Shown here in pieces: positions 25,097 through 32,871 of a stretch of 44,468 nt of DNA. Under the pieces are notes generated by a model, which saw nothing but the letters and a program-made list of their open reading frames with translations, searched no databases and was not told the origin of the DNA. The stretch is from Firmicutes bacterium UBA5227 (GTDB lineage Bacteria > Bacillota > Clostridia > Tissierellales > Sedimentibacteraceae): the NCBI GenBank assembly GCA_002409285.1, contig DHUT01000044.1, forward strand, positions 19,503-63,970, in the 5' to 3' direction. Each line of letters opens with the position of its first letter. The stretch's first letter is position 1. The position numbers and the translations under genes are program-made.

Positions 25097-26266
25097 ATGA
25101 ATGGATTAACAGCTATAATGGTTGTGCTTTTGGGATTGACAATTGGAGATTTTGTATCTTACAAAACAAATGCAACACTCTCCACACTTTTTGTAACAGC
25201 AATCATTTTTATGGTAGCATTTTGGTTTGGGCTGCCTCCGACACTTTTCCAGGACTCTGGGTTGTTGGCAATGGGCTCATTGGTTCTTCCTATACTATTG
25301 GTTAATATGGGTTCTATGATCAGCATGAAAGAACTGCTTAAACAGTGGAAAACAGTGCTGATTGCGTTAGCTGCGGTAGTTGGTATAGGTATAGTTGTTT
25401 TTTTTGTCGGCACGCCTTTATTTGGAAAGGCAATGGCTGCAGCGGCAGCACCGCCTATAGCAGGGGGAGTTGTTGCAGCGCTTATAATGAGCGAAGCCGC
25501 ACTTGCTAAAGGACTTGATGATGTGGCGGTATTTGTTACGTTGCTGCTTGTGACGCAAGCATTCTTTGGAACACCTGTGGCATCTTTTTGCCTTAAAAAA
25601 GAAGCAAAACGGGTGCTTGCCCTAAACGAAAGCTTAACATCAGGAAATGAAGCTGAAAAATTTGAGGACAAGCACCTTAAAAAATATATAATTCCGCCGC
25701 TGAAGAAAGAATTGCAAACTAACAATATACTGCTTGTAAAATTAGCTATAGTTGCAGTTTTAGCAGTTAAGGTTTCAAATCTTACCAATGGAGCCGTAAA
25801 CTCGCTGATAGTATGTCTGATATTTGGAATAATTGCAAGAGAGATAGGTCTTGTTGACGAAGATTCTCTAACTACTGCAAACAGTCAGGGATTTATAATG
25901 CTTTGTGTAATGGCGGTTATTTTCGGCAACTTGTCAACCGCAACACCACAGATGCTTAAGTCATTAATAGTTCCTTTAGTTGCATGCTTGTTGCTGGGTG
26001 TTGTAGGATTCACTGTTTTTTCAACAATTGCGGGCAAACTCTTAGGTGAAGATAAATACATGGCAATAGCAATTGGTGCTACAGCATTGTTTGGTTTTCC
26101 CGGAACATATATATTGTCAAATGAGGTTGCAACTGCAACTGCTAAGAATGAAGAAGAGAAGAAATTAATTTTAAATGCAATACTTCCAAAGATGCTTATT
26201 GCAGGATTCGTAACTGTCTCCATAGCATCTGTAGTCCTGGCAGGCTTCATGGCCAAGCTTATATAA
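25097..26266 (+). CDS. Polytopic membrane protein, transporter-like, family not named
   Basis: 389 aa from the ATG at 25097 behind AAGGAGG. About ten to eleven hydrophobic helices, with a Gly/Ala-rich stretch PPIAGGVVAALIMSEAALAKG (about 137-157), a charged cytoplasmic loop at about 185-215 (KKEAKRVLALNESL, KHLKKY) and a conserved-looking ALFGFPGTYILSNEV near residue 340. The overall layout recalls two-fold repeated secondary carriers such as GltS or KdgT, but I could not assign it to one. Flanked by two M20 amidohydrolases, it most likely moves their substrate or product (an N-acyl amino acid, peptide or free amino acid) across the membrane. Confidence 0.75.
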   Translation: MNGLTAIMVVLLGLTIGDFVSYKTNATLSTLFVTAIIFMVAFWFGLPPTLFQDSGLLAMGSLVLPILLVNMGSMISMKELLKQWKTVLIALAAVVGIGIVVFFVGTPLFGKAMAAAAAPPIAGGVVAALIMSEAALAKGLDDVAVFVTLLLVTQAFFGTPVASFCLKKEAKRVLALNESLTSGNEAEKFEDKHLKKYIIPPLKKELQTNNILLVKLAIVAVLAVKVSNLTNGAVNSLIVCLIFGIIAREIGLVDEDSLTTANSQGFIMLCVMAVIFGNLSTATPQMLKSLIVPLVACLLLGVVGFTVFSTIAGKLLGEDKYMAIAIGATALFGFPGTYILSNEVATATAKNEEEKKLILNAILPKMLIAGFVTVSIASVVLAGFMAKLI

Positions 26267-26280
26267 CAGTAAAGAAAAAG

Positions 26281-26299
26281 ACCGGTGCCATGCACCGGT
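26281..26299 (+). other. Stem-loop between the membrane protein gene and the second M20 gene
   Basis: ACCGGTGC (26281-26288), loop CAT, GCACCGGT (26292-26299). The stem is perfect but followed only by TTTATCAT, so it is a weak terminator at most. It may set the expression ratio or protect the mRNA end between two co-transcribed genes. Confidence 0.6.
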
Positions 26300-26330
26300 T
26301 TATCATAATAATACATTTCAGGAGGGTAAT

Positions 26331-27494
26331 ATGAATATCAAGGAAGTATCTAAAAAATATGAGAAATATACTATTGACATGAGAAGAGAATTCCATATGA
26401 ATCCGGAGCCCAGCATGCATGAGGTAATGACTGCTCACAGGATAAAAGAGGAATTGGATAAAATGGGTGTACCATATATATCAATAGGAGATTCAGGAGT
26501 GGTTGGAACAATTCAGGGCAGGAGCAAAGGCAAGACAATTGCACTTAGGGCTGATATAGATGCACTTGAAGTTAAGGAAGCTCGGGATGTATCCTATAAG
26601 TCAAAAAACGAGGGCTTAATGCATGCTTGCGGGCATGATGCTCACGGAGCAATGCTGTTAGGGGCTGCTCAGGTATTAAATGAAATTAAGGATAAATTTG
26701 ACGGAACGGTTAAGCTTATATTTCAGCCGGGAGAGGAAACAGCTCAGGGAGCCAAGGCAATGATTAAGGGCGGAGCGCTTGACGGAGTTGATGAAGTATT
26801 TGGAATGCATGTCATGGGCAATGTTCCAACCGGGAAGATAGCTGTAGGCGGGGGGCCACGGATGGCATCTGCAGATATGTTTAAGATCAGTGTAAAAGGT
26901 GTTGGCGGACACGGTTCCATGCCCAACCTGGGTGTAGATGCCGTTGTAGCCGCTTCTGCAATAGTGATGAACCTTCAGACACTGGTAAGCAGGGAAATAT
27001 CTCCCATGGAAAGTGTGGTTGTTAGTGTAGGCAAACTAATAGCGGGAACAAGATTTAATGTAATAGCTGACGAAGCAGTTATGGAAGGAACTACAAGGTG
27101 CTTTAGCTACGAAATCAGAAAACAGCTTCCGGAAATGATGGAAAGAGTTGTTAAATCAACGGCAGCAAGCTATAGGGCAGAAGCAGAGCTAAAATACAGC
27201 TTTTTGACAGCACCATTAATCAATAATGAAGAATCATCAGAAAGAGCTAAAAAATCAGTGGAAAAAATCATGTCAAAAGATGCTTTGATAGAATTTGATA
27301 AAACTCCCGGCGGAGAAGACTTTTCCGAATATCTGGAACTTGTTCCCGGTACATTTGCAATTGTGGGAACAGCCAGTAAAGAAAAAGACACATGCTACAC
27401 CAATCATCATCCGATGTTTGACGTGGATGAGGACATGCTGGTAAACGGAGTAGCTCTGCACGCTCAGTATGCTTATGATTTTTTAATGAATTAG
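26331..27494 (+). CDS. M20-family amidohydrolase, second copy
   Basis: 387 aa. HACGHDAH places Cys100, His102 and His105 at the same positions as in the first copy; LRADIDALEV, QPGEET, FGMHVMG, GVGGHGSMP, GEDFSEY and NHHPMFD follow. This copy keeps the standard MHV motif that is altered in the first. ATG behind CAGGAGGG. The two enzymes are similar along their whole length but clearly diverged, so they probably handle different acyl groups or side chains. Likely co-transcribed with the membrane protein 64 bases upstream. Confidence 0.92.
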   Translation: MNIKEVSKKYEKYTIDMRREFHMNPEPSMHEVMTAHRIKEELDKMGVPYISIGDSGVVGTIQGRSKGKTIALRADIDALEVKEARDVSYKSKNEGLMHACGHDAHGAMLLGAAQVLNEIKDKFDGTVKLIFQPGEETAQGAKAMIKGGALDGVDEVFGMHVMGNVPTGKIAVGGGPRMASADMFKISVKGVGGHGSMPNLGVDAVVAASAIVMNLQTLVSREISPMESVVVSVGKLIAGTRFNVIADEAVMEGTTRCFSYEIRKQLPEMMERVVKSTAASYRAEAELKYSFLTAPLINNEESSERAKKSVEKIMSKDALIEFDKTPGGEDFSEYLELVPGTFAIVGTASKEKDTCYTNHHPMFDVDEDMLVNGVALHAQYAYDFLMN

Positions 27495-27536
27495 CAAAGT
27501 TGTAAAGTCCGTTAATTAAAAAAATAATTCCGTATA

Positions 27537-27565
27537 TTGACAATATGGTATGTATGTGTTATCAT
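27537..27565 (+). promoter_or_regulatory. Predicted sigma-A promoter of metK
   Basis: TTGACA (27537-27542), exactly 17 bases, TATCAT (27560-27565). It starts transcription a few bases before the SAM-I aptamer. Confidence 0.8.
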
Positions 27566-27578
27566 TGTCAAAATACTT

Positions 27579-27671
27579 CCTTATCAAGAGTGGTGGAGGG
27601 ACGAGGCCCAATGAAACCCGGCAGCCTGATTATTCAAGGTGCCAATTCCCGCGGATTTCCGAAAGATGAGG
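27579..27671 (+). ncRNA. SAM-I (S-box) riboswitch aptamer
   Basis: The conserved core is visible in order: TTATCAAGAG, GGTGGAGGGAC, GGCCC, ATGAAACCCGGCAGCC, AAGGTGCCAATTCC and GAAAGATGAG. Helix P1 is CCTTATC (27579-27585) with GATGAGG (27665-27671). S-adenosylmethionine binding stabilises P1 and so favours the downstream terminator, switching metK off when SAM is plentiful. Confidence 0.96.
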
Positions 27672-27687
27672 CTAAATAGATTTTAGG

Positions 27688-27718
27688 AACCTCTTCTGTA
27701 TGGAAGAGGTTTATTTTT
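27688..27718 (+). terminator. SAM-I riboswitch expression-platform terminator
   Basis: AACCTCTTC (27688-27696), loop of six, GAAGAGGTT (27703-27711), then a T-rich tail to 27718. The competing antiterminator is visible: CCTCTTC (27690-27696) can instead pair with GATGAGG, the 3' strand of P1, at six of seven positions. Confidence 0.92.
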
Positions 27719-27763
27719 CTATATTTGACAGGGAGTAAATAATAGAAAGGAAACATAAATTAT

Positions 27764-28942
27764 ATGAAGAAATGGTTGTTTACATCTGAATCAGTTACCG
27801 AGGGTCATCCGGATAAAATGTGTGACCAGATTTCAGATGGAATTTTGGATGCTATTTTAGAAAAGGATCCAAATGGAAGAGTTGCCTGTGAAACAATTAC
27901 TAAAACAGGATTTGTGCTTGTTGCAGGAGAAATCAGCACCAACTGCTATATTGATATTCCCAAAATAGTAAGAAATACTATTCACAACATCGGATATGAC
28001 AATGCAGAGTATGGTTTTGATTACAAGACATGCGCAGTGTTTACATCTATCGAAGAACAGTCCGGAGATATTGCAATGGGTGTAAATGAGGCTGATGAAT
28101 TCAAAAATGGTCAAAAGGACGCAAATGATTTGATAGGAGCCGGAGACCAGGGTATGATGTTTGGCTTTGCGTGCAATGAAACACCTGAATTGATGCCGAT
28201 GCCCATATCGTTAGCCCATAAGCTCTCACAAAAGCTTACAGAGGTTAGGAAAAACAAGGTGGTTAACTATCTGAGACCTGACGGCAAAACTCAGGTTACT
28301 GTGGAATACCATGACAACAAGCCTGCAAGAATAGATACAATTGTAATATCAACTCAGCACAATCCTGAGGTTGACAGAACCACAATTGAAAAAGATTTAC
28401 TGGAGTATGTTGTTAAAACAACTGTTCCTGCGGAATTACTGGATGAAGATACAAAATATTTCATCAATCCCACAGGAAGATTTGTTATAGGAGGACCTCA
28501 GGGAGACTCAGGTCTTACCGGAAGAAAAATAATTGTAGATACTTACGGCGGATATGCAAGACACGGCGGCGGAGCTTTCTCAGGAAAGGATCCGACTAAG
28601 GTTGACCGTTCTGCTGCATATGCTGCAAGGCATATTGCAAAAAATATTGTTGCGGCAGGGCTGGCTGACAAATGTGAGGTTGAGCTTGCTTATGCAATTG
28701 GTGTTGCCAAACCTGTTTCAATAATGGTTGATACCTTTGGAACAAATAGAATTGCCGATGAAAAAATAGAGAGGGCAATTGCCGAAAACTTTGATTTAAG
28801 ACCTGCGGCAATCATTGAAAGATTTAATCTGAGAAGACCTATTTACCAACAGCTTGCCGCCTACGGGCACTTCGGGAGAGACGACCTGGATCTTCCATGG
28901 GAAAAGACAGACAAGGCTGAAGTATTAAAGAAATATTTATAA
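27764..28942 (+). CDS. metK: S-adenosylmethionine synthetase (methionine adenosyltransferase)
   Basis: 392 aa, standard length. FTSESVTEGHPDKMCDQISD at the N-terminus supplies the ATP/methionine site. GAGDQGMMFG (126-135) and GGGAFSGKDPTKVDRSAAY (about 267-285) are the two PROSITE-type signatures. It makes SAM from methionine and ATP. Expression is set by the SAM-I riboswitch in its leader. The next gene is malQ, 76 bases downstream across a strong stem-loop. Confidence 0.98.
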   Translation: MKKWLFTSESVTEGHPDKMCDQISDGILDAILEKDPNGRVACETITKTGFVLVAGEISTNCYIDIPKIVRNTIHNIGYDNAEYGFDYKTCAVFTSIEEQSGDIAMGVNEADEFKNGQKDANDLIGAGDQGMMFGFACNETPELMPMPISLAHKLSQKLTEVRKNKVVNYLRPDGKTQVTVEYHDNKPARIDTIVISTQHNPEVDRTTIEKDLLEYVVKTTVPAELLDEDTKYFINPTGRFVIGGPQGDSGLTGRKIIVDTYGGYARHGGGAFSGKDPTKVDRSAAYAARHIAKNIVAAGLADKCEVELAYAIGVAKPVSIMVDTFGTNRIADEKIERAIAENFDLRPAAIIERFNLRRPIYQQLAAYGHFGRDDLDLPWEKTDKAEVLKKYL

Positions 28943-28949
28943 AAAAATT

Positions 28950-29001
28950 AGGAGGGGATGGTTCTTGCCGGACTAACAGATCAGGCAAGACATCTCCTCC
29001 T
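28950..29001 (+). other. Long stem-loop between metK and malQ
   Basis: AGGAGGGGATG (28950-28960) pairs with CATCTCCTCCT (28991-29001) with one G-T pair. After a two-base bulge TCTTGCC (28963-28969) pairs with GGCAAGA (28984-28990), leaving a 14-base loop. This makes 18 pairs in all. Only TGTTATTT follows, so it is a poor intrinsic terminator. The left arm hides a perfect ribosome-binding-site-like AGGAGGGG. It ends 17 bases before the malQ ATG and may act on read-through from metK. Confidence 0.7.
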
Positions 29002-29018
29002 GTTATTTGGAGAAGCAT

Positions 29019-30509
29019 ATGCTTGACAGAAGTTCGGGAATACTTATGCCGGTCAGTTCACTTCCGTCTAAATACGGAATAGGAACATTTGGCAGAGAAG
29101 CATACAACTTTATAGACTTTCTCCATGAAGCAGGGCAAAAGTACTGGCAGATGCTGCCTCTGGGACCTGTTTCCTACGGAGATTCACCATATTCACCATT
29201 TTCCGCTTTTGCCGGTAATCCCTGTTACATTGATTTGGAAAGTCTTATTGAAGAAGGATTTTTATCTCTTGATGACTGCGAGGCTCTGAACATTGGTGAT
29301 GAATATGTTGATTACGAAAAGCAGTTTGATTTCAGGTATGAAATACTACATAAGGCATTTCTAAACTGTAAATCAGAATATTCGGATAAAATAAATATAT
29401 TCAGGGCAAACAACCAATGGGTTGAAGACTATGGTTTGTTTATGGCATTAAAATATCACTTCAGTCAATTGCCCTGGTTTGAATGGGATGTGGAGATTTC
29501 AAACAGAAATGAACCGGCACTTGGAAAATACAAAGCACGGTTTAAGGGAGAAGTGCAGTTCTGGATTTTTCTTCAGTGCGTATTCTTTGAGCAATATGGC
29601 AAATTAAAAGATTATGCTCATAAAAGGGGTATATCCATAATAGGAGATATTCCCATTTATGCTGCAAAGGACAGCGTTGAAGCCTGGGCTGAAAGAAAGC
29701 TGTTTCAGGTTGATGAAAATATGCACATTTCCATGGAAGCAGGTGTTCCGCCGGACTTGTTTTCAGATGCCGGTCAGCTTTGGGGAAATCCTGTATACAA
29801 CTGGGGATATCTTAAAGAAACTTCCTATGAATGGTGGATAAAAAGATTAAAATTGTCCTTCGGCATTTATGATATAGTCCGTATAGACCATTTCAGAGGG
29901 CTGGATGAATTTTGGGCAGTACCTGCAGGCTCTGAAAATGCGGTAGCAGGGAAATGGATGCCCGCATATGGGAAAGAGTTGTTTGAACAGGCAATAAAAA
30001 AGTTGGGAAAGCTGAATATTATCGCCGAGGATTTGGGAATTATTACGGACAGCGTTATAAAGCTGAAAAATGAGCTTGGTTTTCCCGGAATGAAGGTTCT
30101 CCAGTTTGCATTTGACGGAAATCCCTTAAATCCGTATCTTCCCGAGAGCCATGAGGAAAATTCTGTTGCTTACACAGGAACCCATGATAATGACACCATT
30201 AAGGGATGGCTTGAGAAGTTAAACAACGAAGCAAGGAATTATGTTTTTAACGTTCTGGAGATAAATCCAGAAAAATATACAGATAATGACATTATTTACG
30301 CACTGATCAGCAAGGTACTAAGCAGCAATTCAAAATTAGCAGTCATACCCTTGCAGGACTATCTGTGCCTTGGTTCGCAAGCAAGAATAAACACACCCTC
30401 CACACCAGAAGGAAACTGGACGTGGAGAGTTAAAAAAGAAATGTTCACTGATAAACTAATAACTAAAATCAGAGAGATGACAGCAAAGAGCAGCAGAATA
30501 TTACCTTAA
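29019..30509 (+). CDS. malQ: 4-alpha-glucanotransferase (amylomaltase)
   Basis: 496 aa from the ATG at 29019 with GGAG seven bases upstream. A GH77 enzyme that moves maltodextrin segments between chains in the cytoplasm. SSGILMPVSSLPSKYGIGTFG opens the fold, RIDHFRGLDEFW holds the catalytic Asp, IIAEDLG the acid/base Glu and GTHDNDTIKGW the third carboxylate. It recycles short maltodextrins produced by the phosphorylase and amylase encoded on the opposite strand. No separate promoter is obvious, so it may depend on metK read-through. It ends convergently, overlapping the small hypothetical gene by nine bases. Confidence 0.96.
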   Translation: MLDRSSGILMPVSSLPSKYGIGTFGREAYNFIDFLHEAGQKYWQMLPLGPVSYGDSPYSPFSAFAGNPCYIDLESLIEEGFLSLDDCEALNIGDEYVDYEKQFDFRYEILHKAFLNCKSEYSDKINIFRANNQWVEDYGLFMALKYHFSQLPWFEWDVEISNRNEPALGKYKARFKGEVQFWIFLQCVFFEQYGKLKDYAHKRGISIIGDIPIYAAKDSVEAWAERKLFQVDENMHISMEAGVPPDLFSDAGQLWGNPVYNWGYLKETSYEWWIKRLKLSFGIYDIVRIDHFRGLDEFWAVPAGSENAVAGKWMPAYGKELFEQAIKKLGKLNIIAEDLGIITDSVIKLKNELGFPGMKVLQFAFDGNPLNPYLPESHEENSVAYTGTHDNDTIKGWLEKLNNEARNYVFNVLEINPEKYTDNDIIYALISKVLSSNSKLAVIPLQDYLCLGSQARINTPSTPEGNWTWRVKKEMFTDKLITKIREMTAKSSRILP

Positions 30510-30821
30510 TACTTTTTCCGGTCTGGCAGACTGATTTTGCGAAAAACACAGATATTGACCTTTGATTTCCAAAGCATAGTAATGACCATTTATGTTGTAG
30601 AACAGAAGACGACTCAAACCATTCTGTGGATTATACTGCAAGGGTGATGCTTTTTCTTTATCTATTGAGCACAGATAGACTGTAAACTTTTTTTTATCGT
30701 TCTCATACATATCCATACGGTATTCCCTCTTAAAGTCTTTTTTCGTAAAATCAACCCTGTCAAAAGGAATTGGCAGAGCGAATCCTAAAGACGAGTTACT
30801 TTCTTCCACACCCAATGGCAT
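30501..30821 (-). CDS. Small hypothetical protein or 3' gene remnant
   Basis: 106 aa from the ATG at 30821, no recognised family. The sequence looks protein-like (ALPIPFDRVDF, YNINGHYYALEIKGQYLCF) with no membrane segment or signal. The ATG has no ribosome-binding site. The frame stays open about 18 codons further upstream without a good start codon, into the stem-loop at 30851-30891, and there is no room for a promoter after that stem-loop. It may therefore be the tail of a broken gene rather than a working one. It overlaps the malQ end by nine bases. Confidence 0.45.
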   Translation of the reverse strand: MPLGVEESNSSLGFALPIPFDRVDFTKKDFKREYRMDMYENDKKKFTVYLCSIDKEKASPLQYNPQNGLSRLLFYNINGHYYALEIKGQYLCFSQNQSARPEKVLR

Positions 30822-30845
30822 AAACCTGACTATGGTATTATCAAG

Positions 30846-30891
30846 AAAAAAGGTACTACCAGATAACTGTCTAAATTATCTGGTAGTACCT
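30846..30891 (-). terminator. Strong terminator-like stem-loop downstream of the glycogen operon
   Basis: AGGTACTACCAGATAA (30851-30866) and its exact reverse complement (30876-30891) with a nine-base loop. On the minus strand the 16-bp stem is followed by a run of T residues, then CTTGA. It lies about 170 bases after the amylase stop and would end the glg transcript. A perfect repeat of this length could also be a trace of an inserted element. Confidence 0.7.
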
Positions 30892-31057
30892 AATTAAGGA
30901 ATCCTGTTGTCATCATAATTTTGCTCATAAGAAATGTTATGCTAATAATTTTTTTGTCTTATATAGATTATATTTACATTCTTTTCGTATATACGAACAT
31001 CTTTTTCGCTGAATTCTTGTGGCAAATCATCCAAAAATCCCAATTTTCTCATTTGGT

Positions 31058-32851
31058 CTAAAATTTTTTTGAATTGTACAAAATTAAATATTTCCCACTG
31101 TCCAGGTTGAAGCTGTTTCCTGTGCTGTTATCACTGTATTGTTTTATGGTTTCTTTAAAGTTTAATGTTACAGTCTCGTCTGACATATTGACTGCTATCG
31201 CTATTTTATTGTCATTGTCATATCGTTCAAAGGCAAATACTTTGGTGTCATGAATCAAGCATCTGTATTTTCCTTCTGCAAACAGCGGGTTTTTCCTCAG
31301 TTTGGACAGAGCTTTGTAGTGGTTTAGAATTTCGGTGTTTTCCTTTTCCCAGGGGAAACACTGTCTGTTGAATGGGTCTTCAAAGCCTTCGACTCCTGCC
31401 TCATCACCGTAATAAACGCAGGGAATACCCGGAAGTGTGAATTGCAGTAAGCTTGCAATTTTAAGCAGGTGTATACCCTCTTTTAGTTCATTGATGTCTA
31501 ATTTATATGTGGCTCTTTCATCTTTTTTTTCGGGGATTTCATTACAGCCTAAGACAGTGAGGATTCTTTCGGTATCGTGGGTTCCCAGTATGTTCATCAG
31601 GCAGTTCACAGCCTGGGGCGGATATTTTTCTGTTATAAAATTCATTGTGCTGTGTAACAGTTCGCAATCCGCGGTTTTTACGTAATCAATTATGGCGGTT
31701 CTTAAGGGATAATTGATTACTGAATCAAGCTGTTTTCCGCAGAAATACTCTTTTAATTTGCCATAGGAAAACTTATTTGCAGCATCCTCCCAGACTTCTC
31801 CCACCAGGTATGCTTCAGTATCCTGTTCCTTAACTGCCAGGCGGATTTTTTCTATAAAATTATTGGGCAGCTCGTCAGCAACATCCAGGCGCCAGCCCAT
31901 GATTCCTCTTTTCTGCCAGTATTTCAGCACTCCACTTTCTCCGGCTATGAAATCCACGTAATCACGGCAGTCCTTGTCAACTGCCGGAAGGGTCTTTATA
32001 CCCCACCAGCATGCATAATCATCCCTCCATTTATTAAAGATATACCAGCTGTAATAAGGGGAGCTTTGGCTCTGGTATGCTCCGGTGGAATTATAATTCC
32101 CGTACCTGTTAAAATAAATGCTGTCAGCACCTGTGTGACTGAAAACACCATCCAGTATTATGCCTATCCCATAAGATTCTGCTTTTTTGCATAGTTCAAT
32201 AAGTGCTTCTTCACCGCCAAACATCTCGTCAACAGCAAAGTAGTTTCCTGTGTCATACTTGTGGTTGGAAAAGGCATCAAATACCGGAGACAGATAAATT
32301 GCGATAACTCCCATGTCAGCAAGGTATGGAAGCTTGTCTTGTATACCATGGAGATTTCCTCCAAAGAAGTCATTGTTTTTTATTTCTCCTTCCTCATCCG
32401 GAAGGTAATCGGGGATTCCGCCCCAGTCTTCTCTTATTGTAATATCTCTGTTTTTCTTTAAGATTTTGTCTTTGTGAAACCTGTCAACAAATATTTGATA
32501 TATTATTCCTCCCTTAATCCATCGGGGAGTTGTGTAATTTTCAGCATATGTTAAAAGTTCATAAGTCTGGGACTCCGTTTCTTCGTCTAAAATAAATTTA
32601 TAATAGTATTGTCCGGGGTCCTTAATGGTGAAGGTACCTTTGTATAAATCATATGCTTTTTCTGTACCAATCCATTCGGTTGTGATTTCTTTGTATAGAT
32701 GGTTTTCATAATCGTATCTTTTTTCAATCCGAATTACAGGTTTTTGCGTTAAGGTTCTTTTAACATATATTTTAAGCTCAATCTGCCGGTTAGTGCTGAC
32801 TGCTCCCTGAGGATTCCTGAAAAAATCTGACTGACTGTCGAATATAAACAT
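31058..32851 (-). CDS. GH13 alpha-glucosidase/cyclomaltodextrinase-like amylase (cytoplasmic)
   Basis: 597 aa without signal peptide. An N-terminal beta-rich domain (about 1-105, like the N-domain of neopullulanase/cyclomaltodextrinase) is followed by the GH13 barrel: IYQIFVDRF (118-126), DGVFSHTG (234-241), nucleophile Asp323 in GWRLDVADE, acid Glu352 in LVGEVWED and Asp426 in GTHDTERI, then a C-terminal beta domain. It probably hydrolyses maltodextrins, cyclodextrins or limit dextrins left by the phosphorylase. Last gene of the operon on the minus strand, 20 bases after glgP. The exact specificity (amylase, neopullulanase, cyclomaltodextrinase) cannot be told. Confidence 0.9.
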   Translation of the reverse strand: MFIFDSQSDFFRNPQGAVSTNRQIELKIYVKRTLTQKPVIRIEKRYDYENHLYKEITTEWIGTEKAYDLYKGTFTIKDPGQYYYKFILDEETESQTYELLTYAENYTTPRWIKGGIIYQIFVDRFHKDKILKKNRDITIREDWGGIPDYLPDEEGEIKNNDFFGGNLHGIQDKLPYLADMGVIAIYLSPVFDAFSNHKYDTGNYFAVDEMFGGEEALIELCKKAESYGIGIILDGVFSHTGADSIYFNRYGNYNSTGAYQSQSSPYYSWYIFNKWRDDYACWWGIKTLPAVDKDCRDYVDFIAGESGVLKYWQKRGIMGWRLDVADELPNNFIEKIRLAVKEQDTEAYLVGEVWEDAANKFSYGKLKEYFCGKQLDSVINYPLRTAIIDYVKTADCELLHSTMNFITEKYPPQAVNCLMNILGTHDTERILTVLGCNEIPEKKDERATYKLDINELKEGIHLLKIASLLQFTLPGIPCVYYGDEAGVEGFEDPFNRQCFPWEKENTEILNHYKALSKLRKNPLFAEGKYRCLIHDTKVFAFERYDNDNKIAIAVNMSDETVTLNFKETIKQYSDNSTGNSFNLDSGKYLILYNSKKF

Positions 32852-32871
32852 ATTGGATCCTCCGTATTTAT

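Noticed and set aside
30942..31052. 36-codon frame downstream of the amylase as a gene
   Set aside because: No ribosome-binding site, only five bases after the amylase stop, and no recognisable family; kept only as part of the junction finding.
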